Below are positions 29,739 through 38,773 of a DNA stretch of 64,000 nt, piece after piece. Origin of the DNA: Microbacterium barkeri (lineage in GTDB: Bacteria; Actinomycetota; Actinomycetes; Actinomycetales; Microbacteriaceae); contig NZ_BSEJ01000001.1 of assembly GCF_027921765.1 (NCBI RefSeq), forward strand, positions 434,001 to 498,000. Reading direction: 5' to 3'. Numbering within the stretch: position 1 is the first letter of the stretch; every line of letters begins with the position of its first letter. A program made the position numbers and the translations under genes. Below the pieces are notes generated by a model. That model was given only the letters and a program-made list of their open reading frames with translations. It was not told where the DNA came from and did no database searches.

Positions 29739-29840
29739 CGCCAGGAGCCTCGTGCCCGGCCCGTCGCCTGCCCGGACCGCAACCGATGACCGAACGCGGA
29801 TCGCGCTGCCCTGAGTCTCCGCGCTCGGCACAGGGGACAC

Positions 29841-31148
29841 GTGACCGAGAACGACACTTCCATCGCCCTGCGCGCGGAGGGCCTCTACAAGGTCTTCGGG
29901 CGCCGACCGCACGACGCCGTCGAGCGGCTGCGCGCCGGAACCCCGCGCGATGAGCTCGACGGCGCCACGGCGGCCGTGATCGACGCCTCCTTCGAGGTCC
30001 GCCGCGGCGAGATCTTCGTCGTGATGGGGCTCTCCGGCTCCGGCAAGTCGACGCTCATCCGCATGCTCAACGGCCTGCACGACATCACCGCCGGGACGAT
30101 CACCGTGAACGGGGAGCCGATCGCGGGGATCCCGGCGAGTCGGCTGCGCGCGACCCGGCGCGAGCACGTCTCGATGGTGTTCCAGCACTTCGCCCTGCTC
30201 CCCCATCGCACGGTGGCCGCGAACGTCGCGTACCCGCTCGAGCTCAAGGGCGTCGACCGCCGCTCTCGCGAGGCGAAGGCGACCGAGATCCTCGCCATGG
30301 TGGGCCTCGAGGGATGGGGCGACAAGCTCCCCGCCGAGCTCTCCGGAGGGATGCAGCAGCGGGTCGGCATCGCGCGCGCTCTGGCCGCCGACACCGACAT
30401 CCTGCTCATGGACGAGGCGTTCAGCGCCCTGGACCCGCTCATCCGCCGGGAGATGCAGGACCAGCTCATCGAGCTGCAGCAGCGCCTGCAGAAGACGATC
30501 GTCTTCATCACGCACGATCTCAATGAGGCCATGTACCTGGGCGACCGCATCGCGGTGATGCGCGACGGCCGCATCGTCCAGATCGGCACGCCGGAGGACA
30601 TCCTCACCGACCCCGCGAACGACTACGTCGAGCAGTTCGTCCAGGACGTCGATCGTGCCCGCGTGCTGACCGCCGGCAATGTCATGGAGCGCCCTCGCCC
30701 CGTCGTCGCCGAGGGCGCCGGCCCGCGCACGGCGCTGCGCACGATGCGCGACGCCTACATGTCGGCCGCCTATGTCGTCGGCCGCGATCGTCGCCTCGCC
30801 GGGATGATCACCGACCGCGACGCGATGAAGCTCATCCGCCGCGGCGAGAGCGCGCTCGCGTCGATCCTGAAGCCGGTTCCGCAGGCCGTGAGCCAGGACG
30901 ACGTCCTGATGGACCTGTTCGTGCCCGCCGTCGAGTCGCCGCTCCCGCTCGCGGTGACCGATGACACGGGTCGCCTCGTGGGCGTCATCCCCCGTGTCAC
31001 CCTGCTCGCCGCCCTCGGGCCCGGCCCCGGATCCACCGAGGAGATCACCGTGCTCCAGCCGCCCATTCCCTCGACCGTGATCGACCAGGTGCTCGCGGAG
31101 GCCGATGCCGCCGCGGCGGCCGCCGCCGACTCCGAGGAGGTGCGCTGA
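29841..31148 (+). CDS. proV: Glycine betaine/proline ABC transporter ATPase with CBS pair
   Basis: ATPase of an osmoprotectant importer. The 435-residue protein has Walker A GLSGSGKS, signature LSGGMQQR, Walker B ILLMDEAFSALDP and switch His in ITHD. The N-terminal segment before the Walker motif is long, as in ProV/OpuAA. From about residue 275 to 410 it carries a CBS domain pair, which in OpuA senses ionic strength or c-di-AMP. The GTG at 29841 follows AGGGGACAC. The stop overlaps the permease ATG (TGATG). Confidence 0.94.
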   Translation: MTENDTSIALRAEGLYKVFGRRPHDAVERLRAGTPRDELDGATAAVIDASFEVRRGEIFVVMGLSGSGKSTLIRMLNGLHDITAGTITVNGEPIAGIPASRLRATRREHVSMVFQHFALLPHRTVAANVAYPLELKGVDRRSREAKATEILAMVGLEGWGDKLPAELSGGMQQRVGIARALAADTDILLMDEAFSALDPLIRREMQDQLIELQQRLQKTIVFITHDLNEAMYLGDRIAVMRDGRIVQIGTPEDILTDPANDYVEQFVQDVDRARVLTAGNVMERPRPVVAEGAGPRTALRTMRDAYMSAAYVVGRDRRLAGMITDRDAMKLIRRGESALASILKPVPQAVSQDDVLMDLFVPAVESPLPLAVTDDTGRLVGVIPRVTLLAALGPGPGSTEEITVLQPPIPSTVIDQVLAEADAAAAAAADSEEVR

Positions 31149-32095
31149 TGGACGGGTTCCGCCTCCCGATCGGCGACGCGGTCTCCGCCGCCGTCGACTG
31201 GGCCAAGGACAACCTCGAGGGCCTCCTCGACGTCGTCGCGCTCGTCGTGCGCACCCTCGTGGACGGCCTCACCGACGCGCTCGTCGGGACGCCCTTCCCC
31301 CTCACGATCGCGGTCGCCGCGCTCCTCGCGTGGCTCGTCCGCTCGTGGCAGCTCGCGGTCGGCACGGCGATCTCGTTCGCCGTGATCGTCGGCATGGACC
31401 TCTGGGAGCCCGCGATGCAGACGCTCGCGCTCGTGGTCGTCGCCGCGTTCGTCGCGGTCCTGATCGGCGTGCCGCTCGGCATCTGGTCGGCGCGCAGCGA
31501 TGCCGTCCGCGCCGTCCTCAAGCCCGTGCTCGACTTCATGCAGACGATGCCGGCGATGGTGTACCTCATCCCCGCGATCGTCTTCTTCAGCATCGGCGTC
31601 GTCCCCGGCCTCGTCGCGACCGTGATCTTCGCTCTCCCTCCCGGCGTGCGCCTCACCGAGCTCGGAATCCGCGGCGTCGACGCCGAGACGGTCGAGGCCG
31701 GGCACGCGTTCGGCGCGACACCCGGGCAGATCCTGCGAGGCGTCCAGCTCCCGCTCGCGATGCCGACCATCATGGCCGGGGTCAACCAGGTGATCATGCT
31801 CGCGCTCTCGATGGCCGTGATCGCCGGGATGGCGGGAGCCGACGGCCTCGGGAAGATGGTCGTGCAGGCGATCTCCACCGTCAACACCGGTCAGGGAGTC
31901 GAGGCCGGGCTCGGCGTCGTCCTGCTCGCCGTGTTCCTCGATCGCTTCACCGCGGCCCTCGGCACGCCGAGCGAGTACCCGTCCTCGCTTCTGGGCCTCG
32001 TGTCGCGGCGACGCGCCGCGCAGCGCGCGGCGACATCGGACGAGGCCGCGATCGCGCATGCCCCCGACGCCCGCACCGCCGTGCCCACGCCATGA
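31148..32095 (+). CDS. proW: Glycine betaine/proline ABC transporter permease
   Basis: A 315-residue inner-membrane subunit with about six to seven helices. The EAA loop reads EAGHAFGATPGQIL, and MQTMPAMVYLIPAIVFF is typical of ProW/OpuAB. The ATG overlaps the last base of the proV stop, so translation is coupled. The extended cytoplasmic C-terminus is basic and poorly conserved. Confidence 0.94.
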   Translation: MDGFRLPIGDAVSAAVDWAKDNLEGLLDVVALVVRTLVDGLTDALVGTPFPLTIAVAALLAWLVRSWQLAVGTAISFAVIVGMDLWEPAMQTLALVVVAAFVAVLIGVPLGIWSARSDAVRAVLKPVLDFMQTMPAMVYLIPAIVFFSIGVVPGLVATVIFALPPGVRLTELGIRGVDAETVEAGHAFGATPGQILRGVQLPLAMPTIMAGVNQVIMLALSMAVIAGMAGADGLGKMVVQAISTVNTGQGVEAGLGVVLLAVFLDRFTAALGTPSEYPSSLLGLVSRRRAAQRAATSDEAAIAHAPDARTAVPTP

Positions 32096-32160
32096 CCATC
32101 CGCACCCATCGACCATCCGAAACGCACGACATCACACGCAACGAGAGAAGGAACACGAAC

Positions 32161-33069
32161 ATGACGAAGCGACGCATCACGGCCGTCCTGGCCCTCGGCG
32201 CCACCACGGCCCTGGCCCTCGCGGGCTGTGCGAGCGGCGACGGCGACGCCGCCGGCGCAGGCGAGGGAGACAAGGGCACGATCACGCTCGGCTTCCTGCC
32301 CGCCTGGACGGATGGCCTCAGCACGGCCTACCTGCTCCAGGATCAGCTCGAGAAGCTCGGCTACACGGTCGAGATGCAGACGCTCACCGAGGCCGGCCCG
32401 CTGTACGCCGGACTCGCGCAGGGCGACGTGGACATCTACCCCTCCGCCTGGCCCGAGCTCACGCACCGCGACTACATGGAGCAGTACGGCGACGACATCG
32501 AGGATCTCGGCGCCTACTACGACAACGCGAAGCTCACGATCGCGGTGCCGACCTACATGGACGACGTGAGCTCGATCGAGGACCTCGCGGGTCAGGCCGA
32601 CCGCTTCGACGGAAAGATCTACGGCATCGAGCCCGGCGCGGGCCTGACCAAGCAGACGCAGGAGGTCATGATGCCCGAGTACGGCCTCGATGCCGACTAC
32701 GAGCTCGTGACGTCGTCGACCGCGGCCATGCTGACCGAGCTCGGCAGCGCCATCGACGCGCAGGAGGACATCGCGGTCACGCTGTGGCGTCCGTTCTGGG
32801 CGAACGACGCCTACGACATCAAGGACCTCGAGGACCCGAAGGGCGCGATGGGCGACCCCGAGGCGCTGCACTTCCTCGGCACCGCCGGCTTCGCGGAGGA
32901 GTTCCCGGAGGCGGCGGAGCTCATCGCCGGCATCCAGCTCGACGACGCCGAATACGGCTCGCTCGAGGACCTCGTCGTGAACGAGTTCGGCGAGGGCAAG
33001 GAGGCGGAGGCCGTCGACGCATGGCTCGAGGAGCACCCCGACGCCTTCGACACGATCGTCGCCGACTGA
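32161..33069 (+). CDS. proX: Glycine betaine-binding lipoprotein (ProX/OpuAC type)
   Basis: Extracellular binding protein of the importer. The 302-residue precursor has a lipoprotein signal ending LALAGC with the modified Cys at residue 23, then a low-complexity Gly/Asp linker and an OpuAC domain (GFLPAWTDGL, DIYPSAWPEL). Trp and Tyr residues suited to a quaternary-ammonium cage are present (SAWPEL, LWRPFWAND). The ATG at 32161 has GAGAAGGAAC upstream. A strong terminator follows. Confidence 0.94.
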   Translation: MTKRRITAVLALGATTALALAGCASGDGDAAGAGEGDKGTITLGFLPAWTDGLSTAYLLQDQLEKLGYTVEMQTLTEAGPLYAGLAQGDVDIYPSAWPELTHRDYMEQYGDDIEDLGAYYDNAKLTIAVPTYMDDVSSIEDLAGQADRFDGKIYGIEPGAGLTKQTQEVMMPEYGLDADYELVTSSTAAMLTELGSAIDAQEDIAVTLWRPFWANDAYDIKDLEDPKGAMGDPEALHFLGTAGFAEEFPEAAELIAGIQLDDAEYGSLEDLVVNEFGEGKEAEAVDAWLEEHPDAFDTIVAD

Positions 33070-33077
33070 CGGACACC

Positions 33078-33121
33078 CACGACGAAGCCGCCCCGGGAGA
33101 ACCCGGGGCGGCTTCGTCGTG
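33078..33121. terminator. Strong bidirectional terminator, betaine operon / ettA
   Basis: A 20 bp perfect stem beginning CACGACGAAGCCGCCCCGGG with a 4 nt loop, located between convergent proX and ettA. Confidence 0.9.
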
Positions 33122-33136
33122 TCGGCGCGACGCCGC

Positions 33137-34816
33137 TCAGTCGCGCGTGAGCTTGCGGTGCGTCGTGCGGTGCGGGCGCGCGGCGTCCGGACCGAGCCGG
33201 TCGATCTTGTTCGCCTCGTACGCCTCGAAGTTGCCCTCGAACCAGTGCCAGTTGGCCGGGTTCTCGTCGGTGCCCTCGTACGCGAGGATGTGCGTGGCGA
33301 TGCGGTCGAGGAACCACCGGTCGTGGGTGATCACGACGGCGCAGCCGGGGAACTCGAGCAGCGCGTTCTCGAGCGAGCCGAGCGTCTCGACGTCGAGGTC
33401 GTTCGTCGGCTCGTCGAGGAGGAGCAGGTTGCCGCCCTCCTTGAGCGTGAGCGCGAGGTTGAGTCGGTTCCGCTCGCCGCCCGAGAGGACGCCGGCCTTC
33501 TTCTGCTGGTCGGGGCCCTTGAAGCCGAACTTCGACACGTAGGCGCGCGAGGGGATCTCGGTCTTGCCGACCGTGATGTAGTCGAGCCCGTCCGAGACGA
33601 CCTCCCAGAGCGTCTTCTCCGGGTCGATGTTCGCGCGCGACTGGTCGACGTAGCTGATCTTCACCGTCTCGCCGATCTTGAGGTCACCGCCGTCGAGCGG
33701 CTCGAGGCCCACGATCGTCTTGAAGAGCGTCGTCTTGCCGACGCCGTTCGGGCCGATGACGCCGACGATGCCGTTCGGCGGGAGGCTGAAGCTGAGGCCG
33801 TCGATGAGCGTGCGCCCGTCGAAGCCCTTCTGCAGGTTCTTCGCCTCGATCACGACGTTGCCCAGACGCGGGCCGGCGGGGATCTGGATCTCCTCGAAGT
33901 CGAGCTTCCGCGTGCGCTCGGCCTCGTTCGCCATCTCCTCGTAGCGCGCGAGACGCGCCTTCGACTTCGCCTGGCGGCCCTTCGCGTTCGAGCGGACCCA
34001 CTCCAGCTCCTCCTTGAGGCGCTTCTGGAGCTTGGCGTCCTTCTTGCCCTGCACCTCGAGGCGCTCTGCCTTCTTCTCGAGGTAGGTGGAGTAGTTGCCC
34101 TCGTACGGATAGAGACGCCCGCGGTCGACCTCGGCGATCCACTCCGCGACATGGTCGAGGAAGTACCGGTCGTGGGTGATCGCGATCACGGCGCCCTTGT
34201 AGGACTGCAGGTGCTGCTCGAGCCACAGCACGCTCTCGGCGTCGAGGTGGTTCGTGGGCTCGTCGAGGAGCAGGAGGTCGGGCTTCTGCAGCAGGAGCTT
34301 GGCGAGCGCGACGCGGCGCTTCTCACCGCCGGAGAGCGGCGCGATGGCGGCATCGGCAGGCGGCGTGCGGAGAGCGTCCATGGCCTGCTCGAGCTGGGAG
34401 TCGAGGTCCCAGCCGTCCGCGGCGTCGATCTCCTCCTGCAGCGCGCCCATCTCGGCGAGAAGCGCGTCGAAGTCAGCGTCGGGCTCGGCCATGAGGCCCG
34501 AGATCTCGTTGAACCGGTCGAGCTTCGCCTTGATCGCGATGCCGTCCTGGATGTTCTCGATCACGGTCTTCGACTCGTCGAGCTCGGGCTCCTGCATGAG
34601 GATGCCGACGGAGTACCCGGGGGTCAGGGTCGCGTCGCCGTTCGACGGCTGATCGAGCCCCGCCATGATCTTGAGGATCGTCGACTTGCCGGCGCCGTTG
34701 GGGCCCACCATGCCGATCTTGGCACCGGGCAGGAACGCCATCGTGACGTCGTCGAGGATGAGCTTGTCGCCCACCGACTTGCGGGCGCGCACCATTTGAT
34801 AGATGTATTCAGCCAT
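33137..34816 (-). CDS. ettA: ABC-F translation factor EttA
   Basis: Ribosome-associated ATPase that gates entry into elongation according to the energy state. The 559-residue protein has two ATPase domains without membrane segments: Walker A GPNGAGKS and GPNGVGKT, signatures LSGGEKRRVA and LSGGERNRLN, Walker B LLLLDEPTNHLD and LLLLDEPTNDLD. The P-site tRNA interaction linker is Lys/Arg-rich (KKDAKLQKRLKEELEWVR). The start MAEYIYQM is the EttA form. A TAGACT -10 box (34826-34831, this strand) lies 9 nt before the ATG, so the mRNA is nearly leaderless. Confidence 0.95.
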   Translation of the reverse strand: MAEYIYQMVRARKSVGDKLILDDVTMAFLPGAKIGMVGPNGAGKSTILKIMAGLDQPSNGDATLTPGYSVGILMQEPELDESKTVIENIQDGIAIKAKLDRFNEISGLMAEPDADFDALLAEMGALQEEIDAADGWDLDSQLEQAMDALRTPPADAAIAPLSGGEKRRVALAKLLLQKPDLLLLDEPTNHLDAESVLWLEQHLQSYKGAVIAITHDRYFLDHVAEWIAEVDRGRLYPYEGNYSTYLEKKAERLEVQGKKDAKLQKRLKEELEWVRSNAKGRQAKSKARLARYEEMANEAERTRKLDFEEIQIPAGPRLGNVVIEAKNLQKGFDGRTLIDGLSFSLPPNGIVGVIGPNGVGKTTLFKTIVGLEPLDGGDLKIGETVKISYVDQSRANIDPEKTLWEVVSDGLDYITVGKTEIPSRAYVSKFGFKGPDQQKKAGVLSGGERNRLNLALTLKEGGNLLLLDEPTNDLDVETLGSLENALLEFPGCAVVITHDRWFLDRIATHILAYEGTDENPANWHWFEGNFEAYEANKIDRLGPDAARPHRTTHRKLTRD

Positions 34817-34943
34817 TTGGCATCCAGTCTAGGGGCCGCTCCCTCAGCGGACCGAGAGCCTCGCACGGGTTCTGAGACGATCCTCCGGTTCGCGGACACC
34901 CGACAGTGAGAGTTGCACGCCGACGACGATGCTGGAGGCCGAC

Positions 34944-35807
34944 ATGCGCACCCCCGACCGCGAGATGACGACCATGGGGATTCCCCACCGCCGAGGAGGC
35001 CGCACGGCCGGCGGATGGGCCGCGGCGGTCGCGTGCGCCGTCCTCCTCTCCGGCTGCGCGACGCCGGGAGCCCGGCCGGGCCCCGATGCGGACGGCGACC
35101 CGTCGCCGTCGGCGACCATCCCGGCCCACGACGTCGAGCCGGGCCAGACGCTCCGCTGCGGTGGCCTCTCGTTCTCGTCCGACGCGCTCGTGAAGCCCGT
35201 CCCCCTCTCCCGCGCCGATGAGCGCGTCCGCGAGGCCGTGCAATCCGCGGCCGACGATGCGGGCATGCCGGTCGCTGCGGCCGAGGCGCCCGAGACCTGG
35301 CTGGTCGCGAGCGCGGACGACCGTCAGATCGCCCTTCTCCATCCGCGTGCCGATGCCGAGGGCTCGGCACCCGCCTTCGAGCAGGTCACCCTGCTCTGGC
35401 ACGAGGCGGGATCCGACCGGCCCGCCGAGTGGACCGTCGCATCGTCGGGCCCGTGCGCGCCGCGCGCAGACGCGGGCGAGCTGAACGCGGCCGCCATCGC
35501 TCTGGACCCCGAGCAGCCGCCGGCTCCCTCGGACACGACCGTGCACCTGCTCGTGACGGAGCTCGCCTGTCATGGCGGCGAGGACGCCGAGGGCCGTGTC
35601 GAGCTCGCGAGCCTCATCGAGACGGAGGAGTCGGTCGAGATCGTCATCGGAGTCCGACCGGATGAGACCGCCGAGGCCTGGACCTGTCAGAGCAACCCGG
35701 CCACCCCGTTCGCGCTCGAGCTGAACGCGCCCCTCGGCGACCGCGACATCGTCGACGTGGGGGTCGTTCCCGCGCAGACCCTCGAGCCCGTCGACACCGC
35801 GCGCTGA
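34944..35807 (+). CDS. Putative lipoprotein of unknown function
   Basis: A 287-residue protein with a lipoprotein signal peptide (hydrophobic AAAVACAVLLSGC, lipidated Cys near residue 34) and a Pro/Asp/Ser linker. The globular part contains four further Cys, including LRCGG, GPCAP, ELACHGG and WTCQSN, which could form disulfides. No known domain is recognised. The ATG at 34944 has GGAGG five bases upstream; another ATG at 34929 is in frame. It is convergent with the SSB gene with a 3 nt gap. Confidence 0.7.
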   Translation: MRTPDREMTTMGIPHRRGGRTAGGWAAAVACAVLLSGCATPGARPGPDADGDPSPSATIPAHDVEPGQTLRCGGLSFSSDALVKPVPLSRADERVREAVQSAADDAGMPVAAAEAPETWLVASADDRQIALLHPRADAEGSAPAFEQVTLLWHEAGSDRPAEWTVASSGPCAPRADAGELNAAAIALDPEQPPAPSDTTVHLLVTELACHGGEDAEGRVELASLIETEESVEIVIGVRPDETAEAWTCQSNPATPFALELNAPLGDRDIVDVGVVPAQTLEPVDTAR

Positions 35808-35810
35808 CGC

Positions 35811-36293
35811 TCAGAACGGCGTCGCCGCGGGCTCTCCCTCCGGAACGGTGACGACCTCCCAGGCGGCATCGGACGAGGCCTCATCGACGGCGCTGTCGTC
35901 GCGTGTGTCCCGCTGTCCGCGGCTGTCGCTGCCCGCGAAGCTGTTGCGCGACACGCTGGCCGTCGCGAACTGGAGGTCTATGCCGATCGCGTCGGCGATG
36001 ATCTCGATCCCCGTGCCCTTGCCTCTGTCGTTCTCCCAGGAGCGGACGCGCAGCCGGCCGCAGACGACCACCCGCATGCCCTTCGCGAGCGACAGGGCGC
36101 CGTTGGCGGCGAGCGACCGATACGCGCTCACCGAGTAGAAGTTCGCCGCCTCCTCGACGTACGTGTCCTTCTCCCGGTCGAAGCGCCGATGATTCGTCGC
36201 GAGCCGGAAGCTCAGGGCAGCGGTCCCGGATGGCAGCGTGCTCGACGTCGGGTCGGTCGCGATGTTCCCGACGACGGCGATCTGGTCCTTCAT
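35811..36293 (-). CDS. Single-stranded DNA-binding protein, SsbB-like paralogue
   Basis: A 160-residue protein with an OB fold at residues 1-110 (VVGNIATDP, FRLATNHRR, VCGRLRVRSW) and a short disordered tail. The tail ends EPAATPF, which lacks the acidic DDDIPF tip that recruits repair partners, so it looks like a secondary SSB rather than the essential copy. It also stands alone instead of between rpsF and rpsR. The ATG at 36293 has AGGAGGG at proper spacing. Confidence 0.85.
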   Translation of the reverse strand: MKDQIAVVGNIATDPTSSTLPSGTAALSFRLATNHRRFDREKDTYVEEAANFYSVSAYRSLAANGALSLAKGMRVVVCGRLRVRSWENDRGKGTGIEIIADAIGIDLQFATASVSRNSFAGSDSRGQRDTRDDSAVDEASSDAAWEVVTVPEGEPAATPF

Positions 36294-36306
36294 GGCGATC
36301 CCTCCT

Positions 36307-36325
36307 GCCGGGGGCTGTCCCCGGC
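36307..36325 (-). other. Hairpin just upstream of the SSB ribosome site
   Basis: GCCGGGG and CCCCGGC can pair across a short loop immediately upstream of the SSB Shine-Dalgarno, so it could modulate translation; alternatively it is part of the msrA terminator region. Confidence 0.3.
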
Positions 36326-36392
36326 GTGATCTCACCAGGACAGCGGCTCCCTCCTGCCGGCGGAGCAGGACCAGCGCATCTGTGGATGCGCA

Positions 36393-36434
36393 GAGCCCCT
36401 CCGCGCCGCTGTGCACACGGCGTCGGAGGGGCTC
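36393..36434 (-). terminator. Terminator after msrA
   Basis: GAGCCCCTCCG pairs with CGGAGGGGCTC (11 bp), extended inward by GCCG/CGGC after one mismatch; it lies directly after the msrA stop. Confidence 0.75.
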
Positions 36435-36438
36435 GGCG

Positions 36439-36984
36439 TCAGACGGCGTACTCCGCGAAGCGCGCGCGCACCTTGTTCACCTTCGGAACGGCGACCGCGA
36501 GGCAGTACCCCTGCGTCGGGTTCTTCGCGAAGAAGTCCTGGTGGTAGTCCTCGGCGTCGTAGAACTCGCCCAGGGGCTCGAGGCGGGTCACGATCGTGCC
36601 CTCCTCCTCCCCGATGGGAGCATCCCAGATCTCGGCAGCCCGCTCCCGCGCGGCCGCGAAGAGGGCCTTCTGCTCCTCGTCGGCATAGAACATCGCGCTG
36701 CGGTACTGCGTGCCGCGATCGGCGCCCTGATGGTTCAGCTGGCGGGGGTCGTGCATCGTGAAGAACGCGTCCAGGATGACGTCGGGCGCGATCACCTCGG
36801 GATCGAACGAGATCTTCACCGCCTCGGCGTGACCGGTCGCGCCCGTGCACACCTGCTCGTAGGTCGGGTGCGGACGCTGCCCTCCCGTGTAGCCCGACAC
36901 CACGGACTCGACGCCCCTCAGGGCGCGATATGCGGCGTCGAGGCACCAGAAGCAGCCTCCCGCGACGACGAACGTCTCTGTCAT
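36439..36984 (-). CDS. msrA: Peptide methionine sulfoxide reductase MsrA
   Basis: Repairs methionine-S-sulfoxide in proteins. The 181-residue protein carries the catalytic motif GGCFWCLD near residue 11, where the first Cys is nucleophilic, and the substrate pocket residues in GYTGG and HAEAV. A Cys near the C-terminus (GYCLAV) may be the resolving residue. The ATG at 36984 is six bases after GAGGAG; a GTG at 36990 is also in frame. Confidence 0.95.
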   Translation of the reverse strand: MTETFVVAGGCFWCLDAAYRALRGVESVVSGYTGGQRPHPTYEQVCTGATGHAEAVKISFDPEVIAPDVILDAFFTMHDPRQLNHQGADRGTQYRSAMFYADEEQKALFAAARERAAEIWDAPIGEEEGTIVTRLEPLGEFYDAEDYHQDFFAKNPTQGYCLAVAVPKVNKVRARFAEYAV

Positions 36985-37050
36985 GTGCACTCCTCAGAAC
37001 GGATGTCGGTGCCCCCTCCTATCGTCGCAGAGGACACGGAAGGAGCACTG

Positions 37051-37317
37051 ATGTCGAACGCCGCCGCTCTCATCGCCATTCCCCTCGCGACGCCGCGCCT
37101 GGCGCGTGCACGGGCGCGCCTCACGCGAGCGGGAGCATCCCTCTGGCGTGTCGTCGGCCTCGACGAGCGGGTCGCAGGCCACCTGCGCGCCGTCGAGTCG
37201 GAGCTCGGAATGCGGTACCGCGCGGAGCGCTTCCACCCCGCGTCGGGCGCCCTGCTTCCGATCGGCGAGTTCTGGACGCCCGATGAGGCCGTGGAGACGC
37301 TCCTGCTGTCTCGGTGA
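37051..37317 (+). CDS. Small hypothetical protein
   Basis: An 88-residue protein with a good AAGGAG ribosome site eight bases before the ATG. The N-terminal half is Ala/Arg-rich and helical; the C-terminal half (GAGASLWRVVGL to FWTPDEAVETLL) looks folded. No family is recognised. It is divergent from msrA and convergent with the MocR gene. Confidence 0.65.
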   Translation: MSNAAALIAIPLATPRLARARARLTRAGASLWRVVGLDERVAGHLRAVESELGMRYRAERFHPASGALLPIGEFWTPDEAVETLLLSR

Positions 37318-37320
37318 GCG

Positions 37321-38757
37321 TCACACGAGCGCGTCCGACATCCGCTCGGCGAGCGCCGCGGTCGGCTCGTCGACGACCTCCGCCCACGCCTCCTCGAGGA
37401 TGCCGGCACCCCGCTCGAGCACCTCGGGCGCGGCCGTGAAGGGGATGCGCAGATGACGCTCGTGACCGCCGCCCACCGAGAAGCGCGGGCCCGCCGAGAG
37501 AAGCAGTCCGCGACGGCGCGCGGCGAGCACGAGCGCGGAGCTGCGCGCGAGCCCGAGCTCGACCCACAGGGCGACACCGCCCTGTGCGGCGTGCACGCGC
37601 CACTCCGGGAGCCGCTCGGAGAGCGCGGAGACGAGCGCGTCGCGCCCCGCGCGAAGCGACTCCGCGCGCTGAGCGACGATCTCGGGCATGAGCGGGATGA
37701 GCCGTTCGACGACGGACTGCTCGAAGTCGGGGGTGCCCAGGTCGCCGACGGGGCGCGCCGCGAGAAGCCGACGGATCGTGTCCTCGTCCGCTCGGATCCA
37801 GCCGACGCGCAGTCCTCCCCACACCGTCTTGCCGGTCGACCCGACAGTGATGATCTCCGCGCCCGACGGAGCGGCAGCGGCGAACGGCACGGCAGCCCCG
37901 CCCCGATCGATGTCGAGCTCCGCCGTCGTCTCGTCGATGACGAGCACCGTTCCCGAGTCCCGTGCCACGCCGGCGATGTGGGCGATCTCGTCGCGCGACA
38001 TCGACTCGCCCGTGGGGTTGTGGAAGTCGGGCATCAGATACGCCATGACGGGGGCGGCGCGGCGGAACGCGTCTTCGGCCCGGTCGAGGTCCCAGCCGGA
38101 GCCCGGCGTCACGGGAATGCCCACCAGCCGCGCGCCCGCGGCGGCATAGCATTCGGCGGCGTGCGGGTAGGTGGGCGTCTCGATGATCACGCGGTCGCCG
38201 CGCGACACGAGCAGCCGGGCAGTGAGGGCGATCGCGCTCTGCGCGCCGTTGACCACCATGATCTGCTCGGCGGAGGTGGGGAGCCCGCGCGCGGTGTACC
38301 GATCCGCGAGCGCGGCACGGAGACTCCGCAGGCCGTGCATCTCGTAGCCCGAGCGTGCGACGAGGCGCGGGGCGTCGGCGGCGGCCTCGGCGTACACGGC
38401 GGGCAGCCCCGGCCACGCGGCAGGGCTCGCCTGCTGCAGATCGAGCGCACCATCGACGTCGCTCGCACGGCCCAGATCCCGCCGCCCGAGCGCCAGGGTC
38501 ACACTGCCGGAGCCGCGGATGCTCTCGATGTGCCTGCTCTCTCGCAGACTGCGGTACGCCGCCGCGACCGTGGTCCGGCTGACCCCGAGACGTGCCGCGA
38601 GCTCGCGCTCGGCCGGCAGGGCCGTCCGCGGCGCGATCCGGTTGTCGAGGCAGAGAAGGCGGATGGCGTCGGCGAGCGCCTCGTACGCGGGCTCGCGCGT
38701 CCGCCACGGGCCGAGGCGGTCGCTCAGCGCCCTCGCGCTGAGCCGTGAGTCCATCAT
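37321..38757 (-). CDS. MocR-family (GntR-HTH plus aminotransferase-like) regulator
   Basis: A 478-residue regulator. The N-terminal GntR-type winged helix reads PAERELAARLGVSRTTVAAAYRSLRE. The rest is a fold type I aminotransferase-like domain with the PLP lysine in GSTGKTVWGGLRVGW and NPTGE before it. Such proteins bind PLP or a PLP adduct as effector. The ATG at 38757 (a second at 38754) is 7 nt after a TACGGT -10 box (38765-38770, this strand), so it is probably leaderless. It is divergent from a YczE-like membrane protein, the known YczR-YczE arrangement. Confidence 0.9.
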   Translation of the reverse strand: MMDSRLSARALSDRLGPWRTREPAYEALADAIRLLCLDNRIAPRTALPAERELAARLGVSRTTVAAAYRSLRESRHIESIRGSGSVTLALGRRDLGRASDVDGALDLQQASPAAWPGLPAVYAEAAADAPRLVARSGYEMHGLRSLRAALADRYTARGLPTSAEQIMVVNGAQSAIALTARLLVSRGDRVIIETPTYPHAAECYAAAGARLVGIPVTPGSGWDLDRAEDAFRRAAPVMAYLMPDFHNPTGESMSRDEIAHIAGVARDSGTVLVIDETTAELDIDRGGAAVPFAAAAPSGAEIITVGSTGKTVWGGLRVGWIRADEDTIRRLLAARPVGDLGTPDFEQSVVERLIPLMPEIVAQRAESLRAGRDALVSALSERLPEWRVHAAQGGVALWVELGLARSSALVLAARRRGLLLSAGPRFSVGGGHERHLRIPFTAAPEVLERGAGILEEAWAEVVDEPTAALAERMSDALV

Positions 38758-38773
38758 GCGGACCACCGTAGCA

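Larger units (their letters stand above)
29421..29840 (+). promoter_or_regulatory. Long intergenic leader region of the betaine operon
   Basis: 420 nt without a convincing gene. The left half holds the promoter region of the divergent thioesterase. An extended -10 (TGCTAGGGT) at 29581-29589 would start a plus-strand transcript near 29596, leaving about 245 nt of untranslated leader. That leader contains two perfect hairpins in tandem, listed separately. Confidence 0.55.

Noticed and set aside
29595..29840. c-di-AMP (ydaO/yuaA) riboswitch in the betaine operon leader
   Set aside because: The conserved core segments recalled for that class are not found in order. Only generic hairpins are visible, so I left it as an unassigned structured leader.
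29516..29953. Open frame across the leader and proV start
   Set aside because: Its translation is Arg/Pro-rich with no domain, and most of its 3' half is an alternate frame of proV.
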